Assembly (NCBI GenBank): GCA_030180135.1
Contig: CM058235.1
Span: forward strand, 17,136,720 to 17,200,719
Direction of reading: 5' to 3'
Source: Orychophragmus violaceus
Taxonomy: Eukaryota; Streptophyta; Magnoliopsida; Brassicales; Brassicaceae
Length of the DNA stretch: 64,000 nucleotides
In this document: piece after piece, positions 22,080 to 32,549 of the stretch
How the letters are laid out: the number at the start of each line of letters is the position of its first letter
How positions within the stretch are numbered: the stretch's first letter is position 1
The notes under the pieces: generated by a model
Told to the model about the DNA's origin: nothing
The model's input: only the letters and a program-made list of their open reading frames with translations
Database searches by the model: none
Position numbers and translations under genes: made by a program

Positions 22080-23678
22080 GATTGGCCAAAATGGAAGGAA
22101 GCAATAGATGCAGAATTAAAATCTCTCGCCAAAAGAGAAGTATTTGGACCAGTAGTCCGTACACCTAAAGGTGTAAAACCAGTAGGACATAAATGGGTCT
22201 TTGTACGAAAGAGGAATGAAAATGGAGAAATTGTGAGGTATAAAGCATGTTTAGTCGCACAAGGATTCTCACAAAGACCTGGAATTGATTCTGAAGAGAC
22301 TTACTCTCATGTGGTGGATGCAACTACTTTCAGGTTCCTTATTAGTCTGGCAATAAAAGAAGGACTTGATTTACGTTTAATGGATATAGTGACGGCCTAC
22401 TTATATGGACCATTGGAAAATGACATTTATATGAAAGTCCCAGCAGGATTTAAACTACCTGAAGTAGTAAATTCGAATTCCCGAGAACAATACTGCATAA
22501 AACTAAATCGATCTCTTTATGGACTAAAATAGTCAGGGCGTATGTGGTATAATCGCCTTAGTGACTACTTGTTAAGAGAAGGCTACAAGAATGACCGTGT
22601 TAGTCCATGCATCTTCATAAAGAGATTTGAGAAAGGATTTGTGATAATTGCAGTATATGTTGATGATTTAAATATTATTGGAACTCCTGCAGAGATTTCA
22701 TATACAGTGGAGTATTTGAAGAAATAATTTGAGATGAAAGATCTTGGGAAAACAAAATTTTGTTTGGGACTACAAATTGAACATGTAAAGAATGGAATTC
22801 TAGTACATCAAGAAACATACACAGAAAATGTGCTCAAAAAGTTCTATATGGATAAAGCACACCCCTTGAGTAGTCCAATGATTGTAAGATCACTTGATGT
22901 GTCAAAGGATCCATTCCGTCCTCGAGAAAACAATGAAGAAGTTCTTGGACCTGAAGTACCGTACTTAAGTGCAATAGGAGCATTAATGTACCTTGCTAGT
23001 CACACAAGACCAGATATATCATTTTCGGTGAATTTGTTAGCAAGGTTTAGCTCATGCCCAACTCAAAGACATTGGAATGGGATTAAGCATATACTTCGTT
23101 ACCTCCAAGGTACAAAAGACATGGGCTTATTCTTTTCTAACTTATCCAAGGAAGGCATAATTGGTTTTGCAGACGCAGGATACTTATCCGATCCCCATAT
23201 TGCTAAATCGCAAACATGATATGTGTTCACTTGCGGAGGTACTGCCATTTCTTGGCGATCTATGAAGCAAACTCTCACCGCCACTTCTTCTAACCAAGCA
23301 GAGATTTTAGCCATCCATGAAGCTAATCGCAAGTGTGTATGGTTAAGATCAGTCGTTCATCATATAAAAGAAGATTGTGGTATTTCTGTAGGGAAAGAAG
23401 CTCCAACAATTATGTATGAAGACAATGCAGCATGCATCGCACAACTCAAAGACGGATACATTAAAGGTGATAGAACAAAGCACATTCTACCAAAATTCTT
23501 CTTCACACACGATATACAGAAGAACGGCGATATACATGTTCTACAGATCCGTTCGAGCGATAATTTGGCTGACTTATTTACAAAGGCGCTACCTACTTCT
23601 ACTTTCAAGAAGTTAGTTCATCAGATCGGGCTACGCCGTCTCAAAGATCTCGACATGTGTACTCAAGAGGGGGAGTAA
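22080..23678 (+). pseudogene. Copia D reverse transcriptase and RNase H
   Basis: From about 22080 the frame reads WPKWKEAIDAELKSL, GHKWVFVRKRNENGE, LVAQGFSQRPGIDSEETYSH, LMDIVTAYLYG and SLYGLK, then a stop (22530-22532), then SGRMWYNRLSDYL and IIAVYVDDLNIIG (YVDD intact). A second stop at about 22725 precedes FEMKDLGKTKFCLGLQIEH. RNase H covers 23150-23678 with GFADAGYLSDP, a third stop after AKSQT (23217-23219), AISWRSMKQTLTATSSNQAE, MYEDNAACI and DLFTKALPTSTF. The two in-frame stops in RT and one in RNase H make it inactive. Confidence 0.9.
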
Positions 23679-23798
23679 TTGCGTGTTGCACTCTTTTTCC
23701 CTTAACCATGGTTTTTTCCATTGGGTTTTCCTGGTAAGGTTTTTAATGAGGCAACATCTTAAACGCATTACGAACCATTCCATTATAATGGACATCCA

Positions 23799-23806
23799 AG
23801 GGGGAG
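23799..23806 (+). other. Polypurine tract, Copia D
   Basis: AGGGGGAG directly before the 3' LTR. Confidence 0.85.
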
Positions 23807-23979
23807 TGTTATGAATAATAATATGGATGCCCATTATAAGGCCCATCTCGTAGTAGCTTCTAGAATTACTTGTACTCTAGGTTTTACTTGGTCTCCATGT
23901 TCTTGTACTCCTATATAAAGGAGTCTTCATTCATTGGAATAATCATCACCAATTCTTCTATCTCTCTTCTTTCACAACA
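23807..23979 (+). repeat. Copia D 3' LTR
   Basis: 173 bp, identical by eye to the 5' LTR; followed by the target duplication TTTTA. Confidence 0.95.
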
Positions 23980-24224
23980 TTTTAATATTAATTTTAAATA
24001 TTTTTACAAAAAGAAGATTTCAATTAGAACTCATGTTACAGTGGATCATGTATAGCTAAGATGTGATTTTGCTTATAGTTACTGAGGATAAAATTAGGGT
24101 TATTTAGTTTGAATCTTATTTCATGATGGATAGTCTATTAACTGTGTATTTTTGTAATAAACTAGTTTATTTATCTTACTTTTTAATATTTATGAAAATG
24201 AATTATTCAGATTGTGATTAGTTT
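23980..24224. other. AT-rich spacer before SURF6 remnant
   Basis: No motif recognised. Probably old upstream sequence of SURF6 on the right side of the Copia D insertion. Confidence 0.4.
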
Positions 24225-24850
24225 TTGGCTATATTTGTATATATGTCAAATAAAAAGGAGAAACTTGATCTTGAATATTCATACTCCATTATCAATATGA
24301 ATCCCATGATGATTCTTGAGCATTTTGAATCTTTAGAAAATTTGTTTGAGCTCATCCCTACAAGATCCTATATGCCCGATGATGAAAATGATACAGAAGA
24401 GAAGTGGTTGCAATGTCTTAGCTAGCAAAGAAGAAAAGACATTGCCGAAAGAGAAACAATTGAAAACCTAAAGAAGGTAAAGAGAGAAAATAACCATTTT
24501 TGATTTGTAAAAACAAAAGCTGGAAATGGGAAAGGAAAAGTCGGTAATGAGACGGATATGAATTCTGGTTTGCAAGAAGATGATATATATGAGAGGTGAG
24601 ACAACGCTTTTAGCAAAGGAAGAGGAAGAGAGACTCATGCTCCGAGGTTGAAAAATTCATTGTTGTTGAAGAGGCTGTGAAGGATCTTACATATGGCTAT
24701 GTCAAGATTGGGGATGAAGACGAATGATAAGGAGTCATGATAAAAACAGAAAGGAAAGGAGAGTTTCTGTTAACAAAAAGAAAATAAGAGTTTATAAGGT
24801 GAAAGAAAAGAGAGTTTCTAATGACCGAAATTAAAAGGGCTTAAAGAAAG
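24225..24850 (+). pseudogene. SURF6: SURF6 N-terminal and middle part (broken)
   Basis: Reads LENLFELIPTRSYMPDDE and KWLQCLS, then after a stop RRKDIAERETIENLKKVKRE, then near 24610-24725 EEERDS, VEEAVKDLTYGYVKIGDEDE, and a lysine-rich run up to the insertion at 24850. These fit plant Surfeit locus protein 6 (nucleolar, ribosome-biogenesis factor), which has the LIPxxFYLP block near its start and a YGYVKIGDEE block in the middle. Several stops and frame changes are present. The reading continues across gypsy G: the frame before the insertion (KGLKK) joins DLVKGDVVAKN at 35294. It faces away from IPT2 (head to head). Confidence 0.75.
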
Positions 24851-25250
24851 TAATAGCAGTCCTCAAGCCTTGAACCCGATCAAGAATAAGAACACTGTGC
24901 GAAAGCTTAAACCCGATTAAGCTCAAGAAATAGAACAAGAACATTGTTTTCTTTTGGGTAGTTATGATTACCTCTTTTTAGTTTTATTCATTGACATAAA
25001 TAGAAGAAAATTACGATGAAGAAAAGTGGAATCATGATTCCTACATTAAGGGAAACACAAACAAAGTGATTCGCAAAATCCTAACAACTAGGAGAACCAT
25101 TCAACGCTTATTTGCAGAAGCAACTTAAAAACAGAACAATAAAAGATTGAAGTCATAAACTTGTGATTGGACTTACGTATCCTTGTTGATTGTCTTCTCA
25201 AGCCCACTGGTTCTAGCCCATCTATATGATCGTCATATATGTACTCATCA
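24851..25250 (-). repeat. Gypsy G 3' LTR
   Basis: Matches 34895-35293. Starts TAATAGCAGTCC (decayed from TGATAGCGGTCC) and ends TGTACTCATCA; followed by TTACTCCCCC, the reverse of a polypurine tract. Confidence 0.92.
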
Positions 25251-25439
25251 TTACTCCCCCCGTAAAGTTGGACCTTGTCCTCAAGGTCCAAGTCTGGAAA
25301 ATTGAGCTTCAGCTGAACCGTGTCTTCTCATGTTGCGTCTTCCTTCAACAAAAATTTCCAATGTACCAAGGATTACTTAGTTATGTGCTGACCTTTAACC
25401 AATTGGCGTTGATCCAGAACTCGTTCCGGTTGTAGCTTC

Positions 25440-26420
25440 AGTTCACCATTGTTGCGGTATCATATCCTATCCGCAGCTTTAACTTGGAGATGTGGAAAAC
25501 ATGGTGCACTCGACTCCCCTCGGATAATTTGAGCCGATATGCCAGTGGTTCTATGTGTGACTCCACTTCGAATGGTCCATAGTACTTGTTTGATGGTTTC
25601 TATGATGTTCGCTTGAAGACAGAATATTGTCGGTAGGGTTGTAAACGAAGGTAGAACCAATATATGATCTTAAACTGAACATCTCGCTTGTTTGTATCTG
25701 CTTGTTGTTTCATCCGGTTGTTTGCGTTTTCCAAGTGTTTTCTGAGCTCCTATAACACCTCGTCACGTGACAGTAGATGATCATCTAGTTCTTCAAGCAG
25801 CGTCAATCCAATCTCATATGCTGGGAGCGGTGGCGGTGTCCGACCATAGAAAGCCTGGAAAGGGGACATGCATGTCGATGCGTGATAGGTGGTGTTGTAC
25901 CAATACTCTGCCCATGGAAATAGCGCACTACACTGCTTTGGTCGATGATGAACGAAACACCGGAGGAATTGTTTTATGCATCTTTTCACGACCTCAATTT
26001 GGCCGCCAGACTCTGGATGATAGGCGGAAGACATTTGAAATTTCGTACCAGACTGTTTTCAAAACTCTCACCAAAATTGGCTGACAAATACCGGATCCCT
26101 GTCACTTACAATAGAGAGAGGAAAGCCATAGAGCTTCAATACATTGTCCACAAACTTAGCAGCAACCGACCGAGCAGCGTATGGGTGTGAGAGTCCGACC
26201 AGATGGGCATATTTGGTGAGACGGTCCACCACAACCATGATTGAGGTGTGTCCTTCCGATTTTGGCAATCCGTCAACGAAGTCCATAAAAATGTCTTCCC
26301 ATACATGAGCAGGGATTGGGAAAGGTTGCAACAGACCCACTGGTGCCAACTTTACAGCCTTTGCTTTTTGACAAACATCACATGTGCTCACATAGTCTCG
26401 TATAGAACGAACCATCGACG
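25440..26420 (-). pseudogene. Gypsy G integrase
   Basis: 26068-26415 reads STCDVCQKAKAVKLAPVGLL (zinc-binding end), WEDIFMDFVDGLPKS with the first D, VVVDRLTKYAHLVGLSHPY and SDRDPVFVSQFW with the second D. After a frameshift 25750-26034 reads SSAYHPESGGQIEVVKRCI; QTEVVNR is usual, so the catalytic E is kept in IEVVKR. Then PWAEYWYNTTYH follows. Downstream frames hold the C-terminal LRLQPYRQYSV and KYYGPFEV blocks. Frameshifts and stops make it inactive. The order after RT is that of Ty3/gypsy. Confidence 0.88.
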
Positions 26421-26519
26421 GCCAATAAAAATGTTGTGCCAGTCGCTTGAATGTTCTTAAGGCGCCAAAGTGTCCTTCTATTGGTGAATCATGATACTCA
26501 GCCAGTAAAGACTAATCAA

Positions 26520-27353
26520 GGGGGAATTAGGAGGTAATACCACATGATTGTTGTAGCACAGTAGGCCATCTCTCCACCCGTATGGTTGGCCTGGTGACTT
26601 CTTCGCTATTTTGCCAATTCTGATAAGGTACTCGTCCGACTTTGCTAGCTGTCGTAGCTAGTCCTAGATTCTTGACCGTTGTAGAAACACTGCATTCAAA
26701 ATTGGGATGTCAGTGTGTCAGGATAGAGCATTGGCTACTGCATTGGATGACGCCGGTTTGTATGTAATCTCGTAATCATACCCCACCAGCTTGCTCATCC
26801 ACTTATGTTGCTCGGGAGTGAGGATTCATTGTTCCAAACGAAAGCGCATGCTCTGCTGATCGGTCTGGATGGTCAACCTTCGCCCCAACAGGTAAGGCCT
26901 CCATGTGCGAATAACGATTACAATGACAAGCATCTCCCGTGCATATGTCGACCATTCCCTTTTTTTGTACTACCAAAGACCGTCTCATGAAGGCAAGAGG
27001 TCTACCGTTGAGGCAGAACTACTCCTACGCTATCTCCGGATGCATTCGTCTGTATAATGAACGGGGTTGCGAATCAAGCATGGCGAGCGTTGGTGTAGAC
27101 GTCATCGATGATTTGAGCTTTGCGAAAGCTTCGTCTGCATATGGTCCCCACTCAAATTTTCCTTTCTTAGGCAAGTTTTTCAAAGGTCTCACAATAACCC
27201 CATAGTCCTTAACAAATTTTCGGTAGTATCATGTGAGGCCCAAAAACCCTCACAATTATGTGATTGTTGTCGGTGTCGGCCAGAGGAGCATAGCCTGGAT
27301 TTTTGGCTTGATTACCTTGACACCATCACCCGAAATTATATGACCCATATATT
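26520..27353 (-). pseudogene. Gypsy G RNase H remnant
   Basis: Minus frames read YYRKFVKDYGVIVRPLKNL, FEWGPYADEAFAKLK (RT thumb/RNase H start) at 27060-27230, then GRPLAFMRRSL and after breaks LTPEQHKWMSKL near 26790-26830. Stops and frame shifts are frequent. Its upstream end at 27353 is the Athila insertion point. Confidence 0.7.
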
Positions 27354-28513
27354 TGATATACCATGGATTTTAGGGATTTTAACCATGGTATATGTCTTAT
27401 TTATCGAGTCTATTACTATGTTTTAGAGTCATTTCAGGTATTTAACAGGTCTAAGTACTTTTGGAGCTGAATTGAAGATTTTGGAGCATTTTGGAGTGTT
27501 TGGCCGAGAGACAGAGTTCACTGTCCAGATTTGAGGATTGCGTCGATCGTTGCACACCTGCATCGATCGATGCATAGCGCGAATGGGCCATACTCGGCGG
27601 TTTAATGAAGAATACTGATATTGCAGAAAAGCTCAGATATTTACACAGAAGCCCAAAACGTGTTTTAGACTATATCTTAGGGTTTTTAGCCACTTGTTTA
27701 GGCTACGCTTTTCTTAAGTCTTATTTTATTTCAGAGAGAGTTAGGGGCTGATCCTGTTCTCGAAAGAGAGAGGATTTTGAACCCCAGATCTTTACTTTGT
27801 TTTATGATATTTGGTTTTCTATTAAAGATGTTTTCTGTTTCGATGAACATGTCTGAGTAGATTACCTGTTAAGTTTAGGGATTCTCATTAGGGATTTCAT
27901 GGAATTATAGTTTAATCAATCTGTAGGGATTCATATCTTCTAGTTCTTCATCTAGGATTGTTCTTAATGCTTAATCTGAAGTAGCTATCCAGATTTATGA
28001 TGTTAGGTTGATTGATGCAACGACAGTTGGTTAATTAGCTAGAAAGAACCTAGATGAGCAATTAAAATTACTCGCAAAGAGATTTGGTTTAGTTTAATTG
28101 TGAACATATCAAACTTGGAATTAAAGCTGGTTTAATCTGTTAGTAATTGCAAAGAGATTTGGATTGCTGCACTTAGACTTAGAGAATTCTCGCAACGAGA
28201 GTTGATTAATTCTATACCTGTGTTTTGAGTTCTAGAACAGTTGCTGATTAGATCCCGATTGATTGATTGCTTGTGTTCCTGATTTTCTGAGAACTCCCTA
28301 GACTTAACGCTTCGCTTCCTTGCTCACAAACTCGCTGCTATTTACTTTTCTGCTTGCTGATTTACTGCTTTCCCATATTGCTTTCTCCTAGTTTTAACTT
28401 GATCGTTCTAAATCTATCGTTGACCGGAGTCCCTGTGGATTCGATACCCTAAGTACTACAACTACATCACTGTGCACTTGCAGTTAGAATAGGGATTAAA
28501 ACTCGACCTATCA
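27354..28513 (+). repeat. Athila-like element 1, 5' LTR
   Basis: Starts TGATATACCATGG, ends GACCTATCA. Contains a palindrome module at 27540-27573 (period 20). Confidence 0.95.
27540..27573. repeat. Paired palindrome module in Athila LTR
   Basis: GCGTCGATCGTTGC and GCATCGATCGATGC with a 6-bp spacer, followed by ATAGCGCGAA (GCGA box). Repeated in the 3' LTR at 31576-31609. Confidence 0.92.
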
Positions 28514-28518
28514 AGTTT

Positions 28519-28536
28519 TTGGCGCCGTTGTCGGGG
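28519..28536 (+). other. Primer-binding site, Athila-like element 1
   Basis: TTGGCGCCGTTGTCGGGG a few bases after the LTR; the sequence used by Athila/Tat gypsy elements. Confidence 0.9.
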
Positions 28537-28659
28537 ACTCTTTAGAGTCCTCGATAGATTTGAACTTAGGGTTTAGACTAGGTTTTTCGTTTTTATTTTT
28601 TGCTACTAATTTTTTTTTCTTTTCTATTCTTGCGTTTCAGGTACGCCTGTAATCGCCCT

Positions 28660-28741
28660 GCAACGATCGACACGGTCCTGTGTGTCGATCATTGCATTCT
28701 CGAGCTTGCATCGATCGACGCTACTATGCATCGATCGACAC
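28660..28741. repeat. Two paired palindrome modules at gag start
   Basis: 28660-28673/28682-28695 (period 22) and 28708-28721/28728-28741 (period 20), then ATTGCGAAAG. A possible gag start ATG (28726) lies at the edge of the last palindrome. Confidence 0.9.
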
Positions 28742-30045
28742 ATTGCGAAAGAATGATGGGAATGATGGAACAGATGTTGGAAAATCAGCAGAATAACTCG
28801 TTCTGCAGAAGCTATGGTTCCTATTCATTCACCAGAGATTATGAATCTCCATCATATCAGCCTGTTCCTCCTCACAATACACAGTCTAATAAGCTGATGA
28901 GCATGATGGAGCAGTTGTTGGAGAAGCAGGAAGAAGATTTGAACTACATCAATAGCTCTGGATTCCAAGGAAACAGGTTTGGTAATCAGCAAGGTAATTC
29001 TTATAAGAGAACCTATGGATCGTCCTCATATCAGACACCTCCTGCTGCTAATGCTTATAAGAGCAAGATGGAATCTATGATGGAGCAGTTACTAGAGGAT
29101 CAGACCAAGTTTGTTGTAGACTTCGACAGGAAGTTGGAAGCTATACATGAAAATCTGAATGGAAAGTTTTAATCTTTGAGCACACATGTGAAGAAGCTAG
29201 ATGTCAAAGTTCAAAAAACAGCTGGAGCAATACAAAGGCATAATGAAGCTAGGAAAGCTGAACAGTACAGATCCATAAAAGCTGTGACCTTAAGAGATGA
29301 GATTGAGTTGCTAGGTGAAGAAGATAGCATAATCTCGGATTTTCTGGTTAAATATTGTATGTCTGAGACATGCATCGATCGACACCCCCTTAGTGTCGGT
29401 CGACACGCAGTTCTGACGGCAATTTCGAGTTCTTACGACGAGCATAATCGCCTTGTGTCGATCGACACACCTACTGCATCGATCGACACAGATCGCAGAC
29501 GAGACCAGAAGCCTGCAACAGTCCCAGAACGAGTCTACAAGCCCATTGTGCCATATCCTAAGGTTCCTAAACCCTCTAAAAAAGAGCTAGAAGTGGCTAA
29601 CTGCATGAAAGTGATGGATGAGAAGATGAATGAAACTCTACCAGCTGAAGCTTCGCGAGTTCATGAAAAGAAGATGATCTCCACTGATGGTGATCTGAAA
29701 GAAGAAGTTCAAATTGGTGGAACTACAATATCTGATAGTGGAGAGAAGAAGATGGCGGTTCCTCTTGAACCTGCTCTAACATCTTCAGAGCCTGCAACTG
29801 CTCATAAGCAGAAAGCTCCAAACATCAGATCTCCACCAAAGGTAAGGCACAAATCATCTAAGCTTAAACCTCCTGACCGCATCACTTTGAATGCAGGAAA
29901 ATGCAGTATTCCACCCAAGCTTCGCTCCCACCCTGATTCTGTTTACTCTTTCCTTGGGAAGCCTCATGATCTGAAAGCATATACACCTCCTTGGATGAAG
30001 AGATATTCACAGAGACACTCAAAGTCTCTGTTGAAGCCACCTTGA
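28726..30045 (+). pseudogene. Athila-like gag, one in-frame stop
   Basis: Two abutting frames of one gag separated by TAA at about 29170: first part with MMGMMEQMLENQQ and MMEQLLEKQ repeats, second part with STHVKKLDVKVQK through to KQKAPNIRSPPKVRHKSSKLK and YTPPWMKRYSQRHSKSLL. The same C-terminal blocks occur in the 473-codon gag at 51384-52805, which has no stop there. A coiled-coil, methionine/glutamine-rich N-terminal half and basic C-terminal half are seen; no zinc knuckle is evident. Modules at 29372-29406 and 29455-29489 are translated in frame (VSIDTPTASIDTD). Confidence 0.8.
29372..29489. repeat. Two paired palindrome modules inside gag
   Basis: 29372-29385/29393-29406 and 29455-29468/29476-29489, both with period 21. 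Encoded as HRSTPL/SVDT and SIDT peptides. Confidence 0.92.
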
Positions 30046-31389
30046 ATCAAATCTATATTCCATAGTCAAGCTATTGACTTTAAACAAGCGCTGAGTGGGA
30101 GGCAACCCACTGTTAGGTTCGTTTTTGTTTTCATTTTTCGTTTTGATTTTGGTGTTTTGATTTTTCTGTTTAAGTGTGTTCAGCGGCGTGGGAAACAGGC
30201 AGAATCACACTGCATCGATCGACACATATTGTGCATCGGTCGATGCAGTCGCGATTTATGGTTTACCGATTCGATTGCGGTTCAGACACCGGTTATCTAC
30301 ATGACCGTGCGCATATTCTCTTTGCATCGATCGACACCCTTGTGGTATCGATCGACACAGGGCGACAACAGGTATGTAATATGCAACTTTTCAGACTGTT
30401 TTCAATTTGATTATTCTTTCTCACCGATCCTGAGCTTGATTACACTGGGGACAGTGTAGTTTAAGTGTGGGGGAGGAGCTACTGACGCACGCTTTTGTTT
30501 TCTTAAGAGTCAGTCCAATTTTTCAAAATTTGTTTTATCGAGTCAAAACTTTTAAGTAAGAAACAATGATTTTTTTAGAAGATTAGCAGCACTTGCAGGA
30601 ACTTAAGTAACCATTGGGATGAAGTTGCAGATCAATCTTTGACTATTAGAAAACCCAGACATGGATCAACCTACTAAGGACACCCACATTGCTTCAGGTA
30701 TCAGAGGATCCTTTTACTGACTTCAAACTTAATACTGACTTAGATTTCTCACCTAAGGGCTTGGTATACTTTGTGTCAGATTCCCTTGTTAGTTCTGACA
30801 CAGCCTGTAAACCTGTCCTATTTAGTTCCCTTCTCCCCTTCCATAAAAAAGATAATAAACTGAGGATGAGTTAGTAACTCCGAAGTGGTCATGGGAATGG
30901 TAGCTACAACTTTCATATCATGTGCATCCATGGAATGTGTCCAAGGTACACCCCTTAACGGGAAGAGCACTGATAAAAAAAAAAAATGATACCCAATGGG
31001 GAAAAATCAGAATGCTAAGGAAGAGAAAAGAGAAGAAAGGGACTAGAGAAAGATAGTATGGTGGTCTAGAGCTGATAAGGTAAGAGTCCATGTGCCTTTG
31101 ATCAATACTCCTTAGGTGAGACCGCACTTAAATACTTGCAAAAGTCAGTAGGGTGAATTTGAATGCGTGAATGTGATTGTGGAGTTTACTTAGGACAGTT
31201 GCTAAGTGTGGGGGAAGTATATGTTGGTATTGATGTCTGCATGTTGATTCTTTCATGTGGTTTAGTAAGGGGAATCTGAGTGTTGCTGCTTCTAGGATGA
31301 AAAGAGTTTCTGAAAGTTTTCAAACCTCTTGACTACATTTTAGTTCTTTGTTTTGCTTGAGGACAAGCAAAGGCTAAGTGTGGGGGAGT
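30046..31389 (+). other. Athila-like element 1 non-coding 3' half
   Basis: No gene. Holds the hairpin AGTGGGAGGCAACCCACT at 30089-30106, two palindrome modules (30212-30246, 30324-30358), and three copies of AAGTGTGGGGGAG-like purine tracts (30463, 31203, 31376), the last being the polypurine tract next to the LTR. The ORF1 seen in element 2 is absent. Confidence 0.8.
30212..30358. repeat. Two paired palindrome modules, non-coding
   Basis: 30212-30225/30233-30246 (then AGTCGCGATT) and 30324-30337/30345-30358 (then AGGGCGACAA). Period 21 in both. Confidence 0.92.
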
Positions 31390-32549
31390 TGATATACCAT
31401 GAATTTTAGGGATTTTAACCATGGTATATGTCTTATTTATCGAGTCTATTACTATGTTTTAGAGTCATTTCAGGTATTTAACAGGTCTAAGTACTTTTGG
31501 AGCTGAATTGAAGATTTTGGAGCATTTTGGAGTGTTTGGCCGAGAGACAGAGTTCACTGTCCAGATTTGAAGATTGCGTCGATCGTTGCACACCTGCATC
31601 GATCGATGCATAGCGCGAATGGACCAGACTCGGCGGTTTAATGAAGAATGCTGATATTGCAGAAAAGTTGAGATATTTACACAGAAGCCCAAAACGTGTT
31701 TTAGACTATATATTAGGGTTTTTAGCCACTTGTTTAGGCTACGCTTTTCTTAAGTCTTATTTTATTTCAGAGAGAGTTAGGGGCTGATCCTGTTCTCGAA
31801 AGAGAGAGGATTTTGAACCCCAAATATTTACTTTGTTTTATGATATTTGGTTTTCTATTCAAGATGTTTTCTGTTTCGATGAACATGTCTGAGTAGATTA
31901 CTTGTTAAGTTTAGGGATTCTCATTAGGGATTTCATGGAATTATAGTTTAATCAATCTGTAGGGATTCATATCTGTTAGTTCTTCATCTAGGATTGTTCT
32001 TAATGCTTAATCTGAAGTAGCTATCCAGATTTATGATGTTAGGTTGATTGATGCAACGACAATTGGTTAATTAGCTAGAATGAACCTAGATGAGCAATTA
32101 AAATTACTCGCAAAGAGATTTGGTTTAGTTTAATTGTGAACATATCAAACTTGGAATTAAAGCTGGTTTAATCTGTTAGTAATTGCAAAGAGATTTGGAT
32201 TGCTGCACTTAGACTTAGAGAATTCTCGCAACGAGAGTTGATTAATTCTATACCTGTGTTTTGAGTTCTAGAACAGTTTCTGATTAGATCCCGATTGATT
32301 GATTGCTTGTGTTCCTGATTTTCTGAGAACTCCCTAGACTTAACGCTTCGCTTCCTTGCTCACAAACTCGCTGCTATTTACTTTTCTGCTTGCTGATTTA
32401 CTGCTTTCCCATATTGCTTTCTCCTAGTTTTAACTTGATCGTTCTAAATCTATCGTTGACCGGAGTCCCTGTGGATTCGATACCCTAAGTACTACAACTA
32501 CATCACTGTGCACTTGCAGTTAGAATAGGGATTAAAACTCGACCTATCA
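31390..32549 (+). repeat. Athila-like element 1, 3' LTR
   Basis: 1160 bp, same length as the 5' LTR; module at 31576-31609; followed by target duplication ATATT. Confidence 0.95.

Larger units (their letters stand above)
19740..23979 (+). mobile_element. Copia D, complete ends, dead coding region
   Basis: Two 173-bp LTRs that look identical base for base, flanked by the 5-bp target duplication TTTTA on both sides, a primer site after the left LTR and a polypurine tract before the right one. Identical LTRs mean recent insertion, but the coding region has stops, frameshifts and missing domains. It was therefore probably copied by proteins from another element. A near-identical copy lies inverted at 63024-64000. 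Confidence 0.93.
27354..32549 (+). mobile_element. Athila-like element 1, non-autonomous, inserted in gypsy G
   Basis: 1160-bp LTRs at 27354-28513 and 31390-32549, target duplication ATATT on both sides. Primer site TTGGCGCCGTTGTCGGGG, gag-like frame, non-coding 3' half, polypurine tract. No protease, RT or integrase. About 15 differences between LTRs by eye. Carries eight paired palindrome modules. Needs proteins from a full Athila-type element to move. Confidence 0.93.

Noticed and set aside
25767..26190. Plus-strand frames over the gypsy G integrase
   Set aside because: Shadows of the minus-strand integrase, which has clear catalytic motifs.
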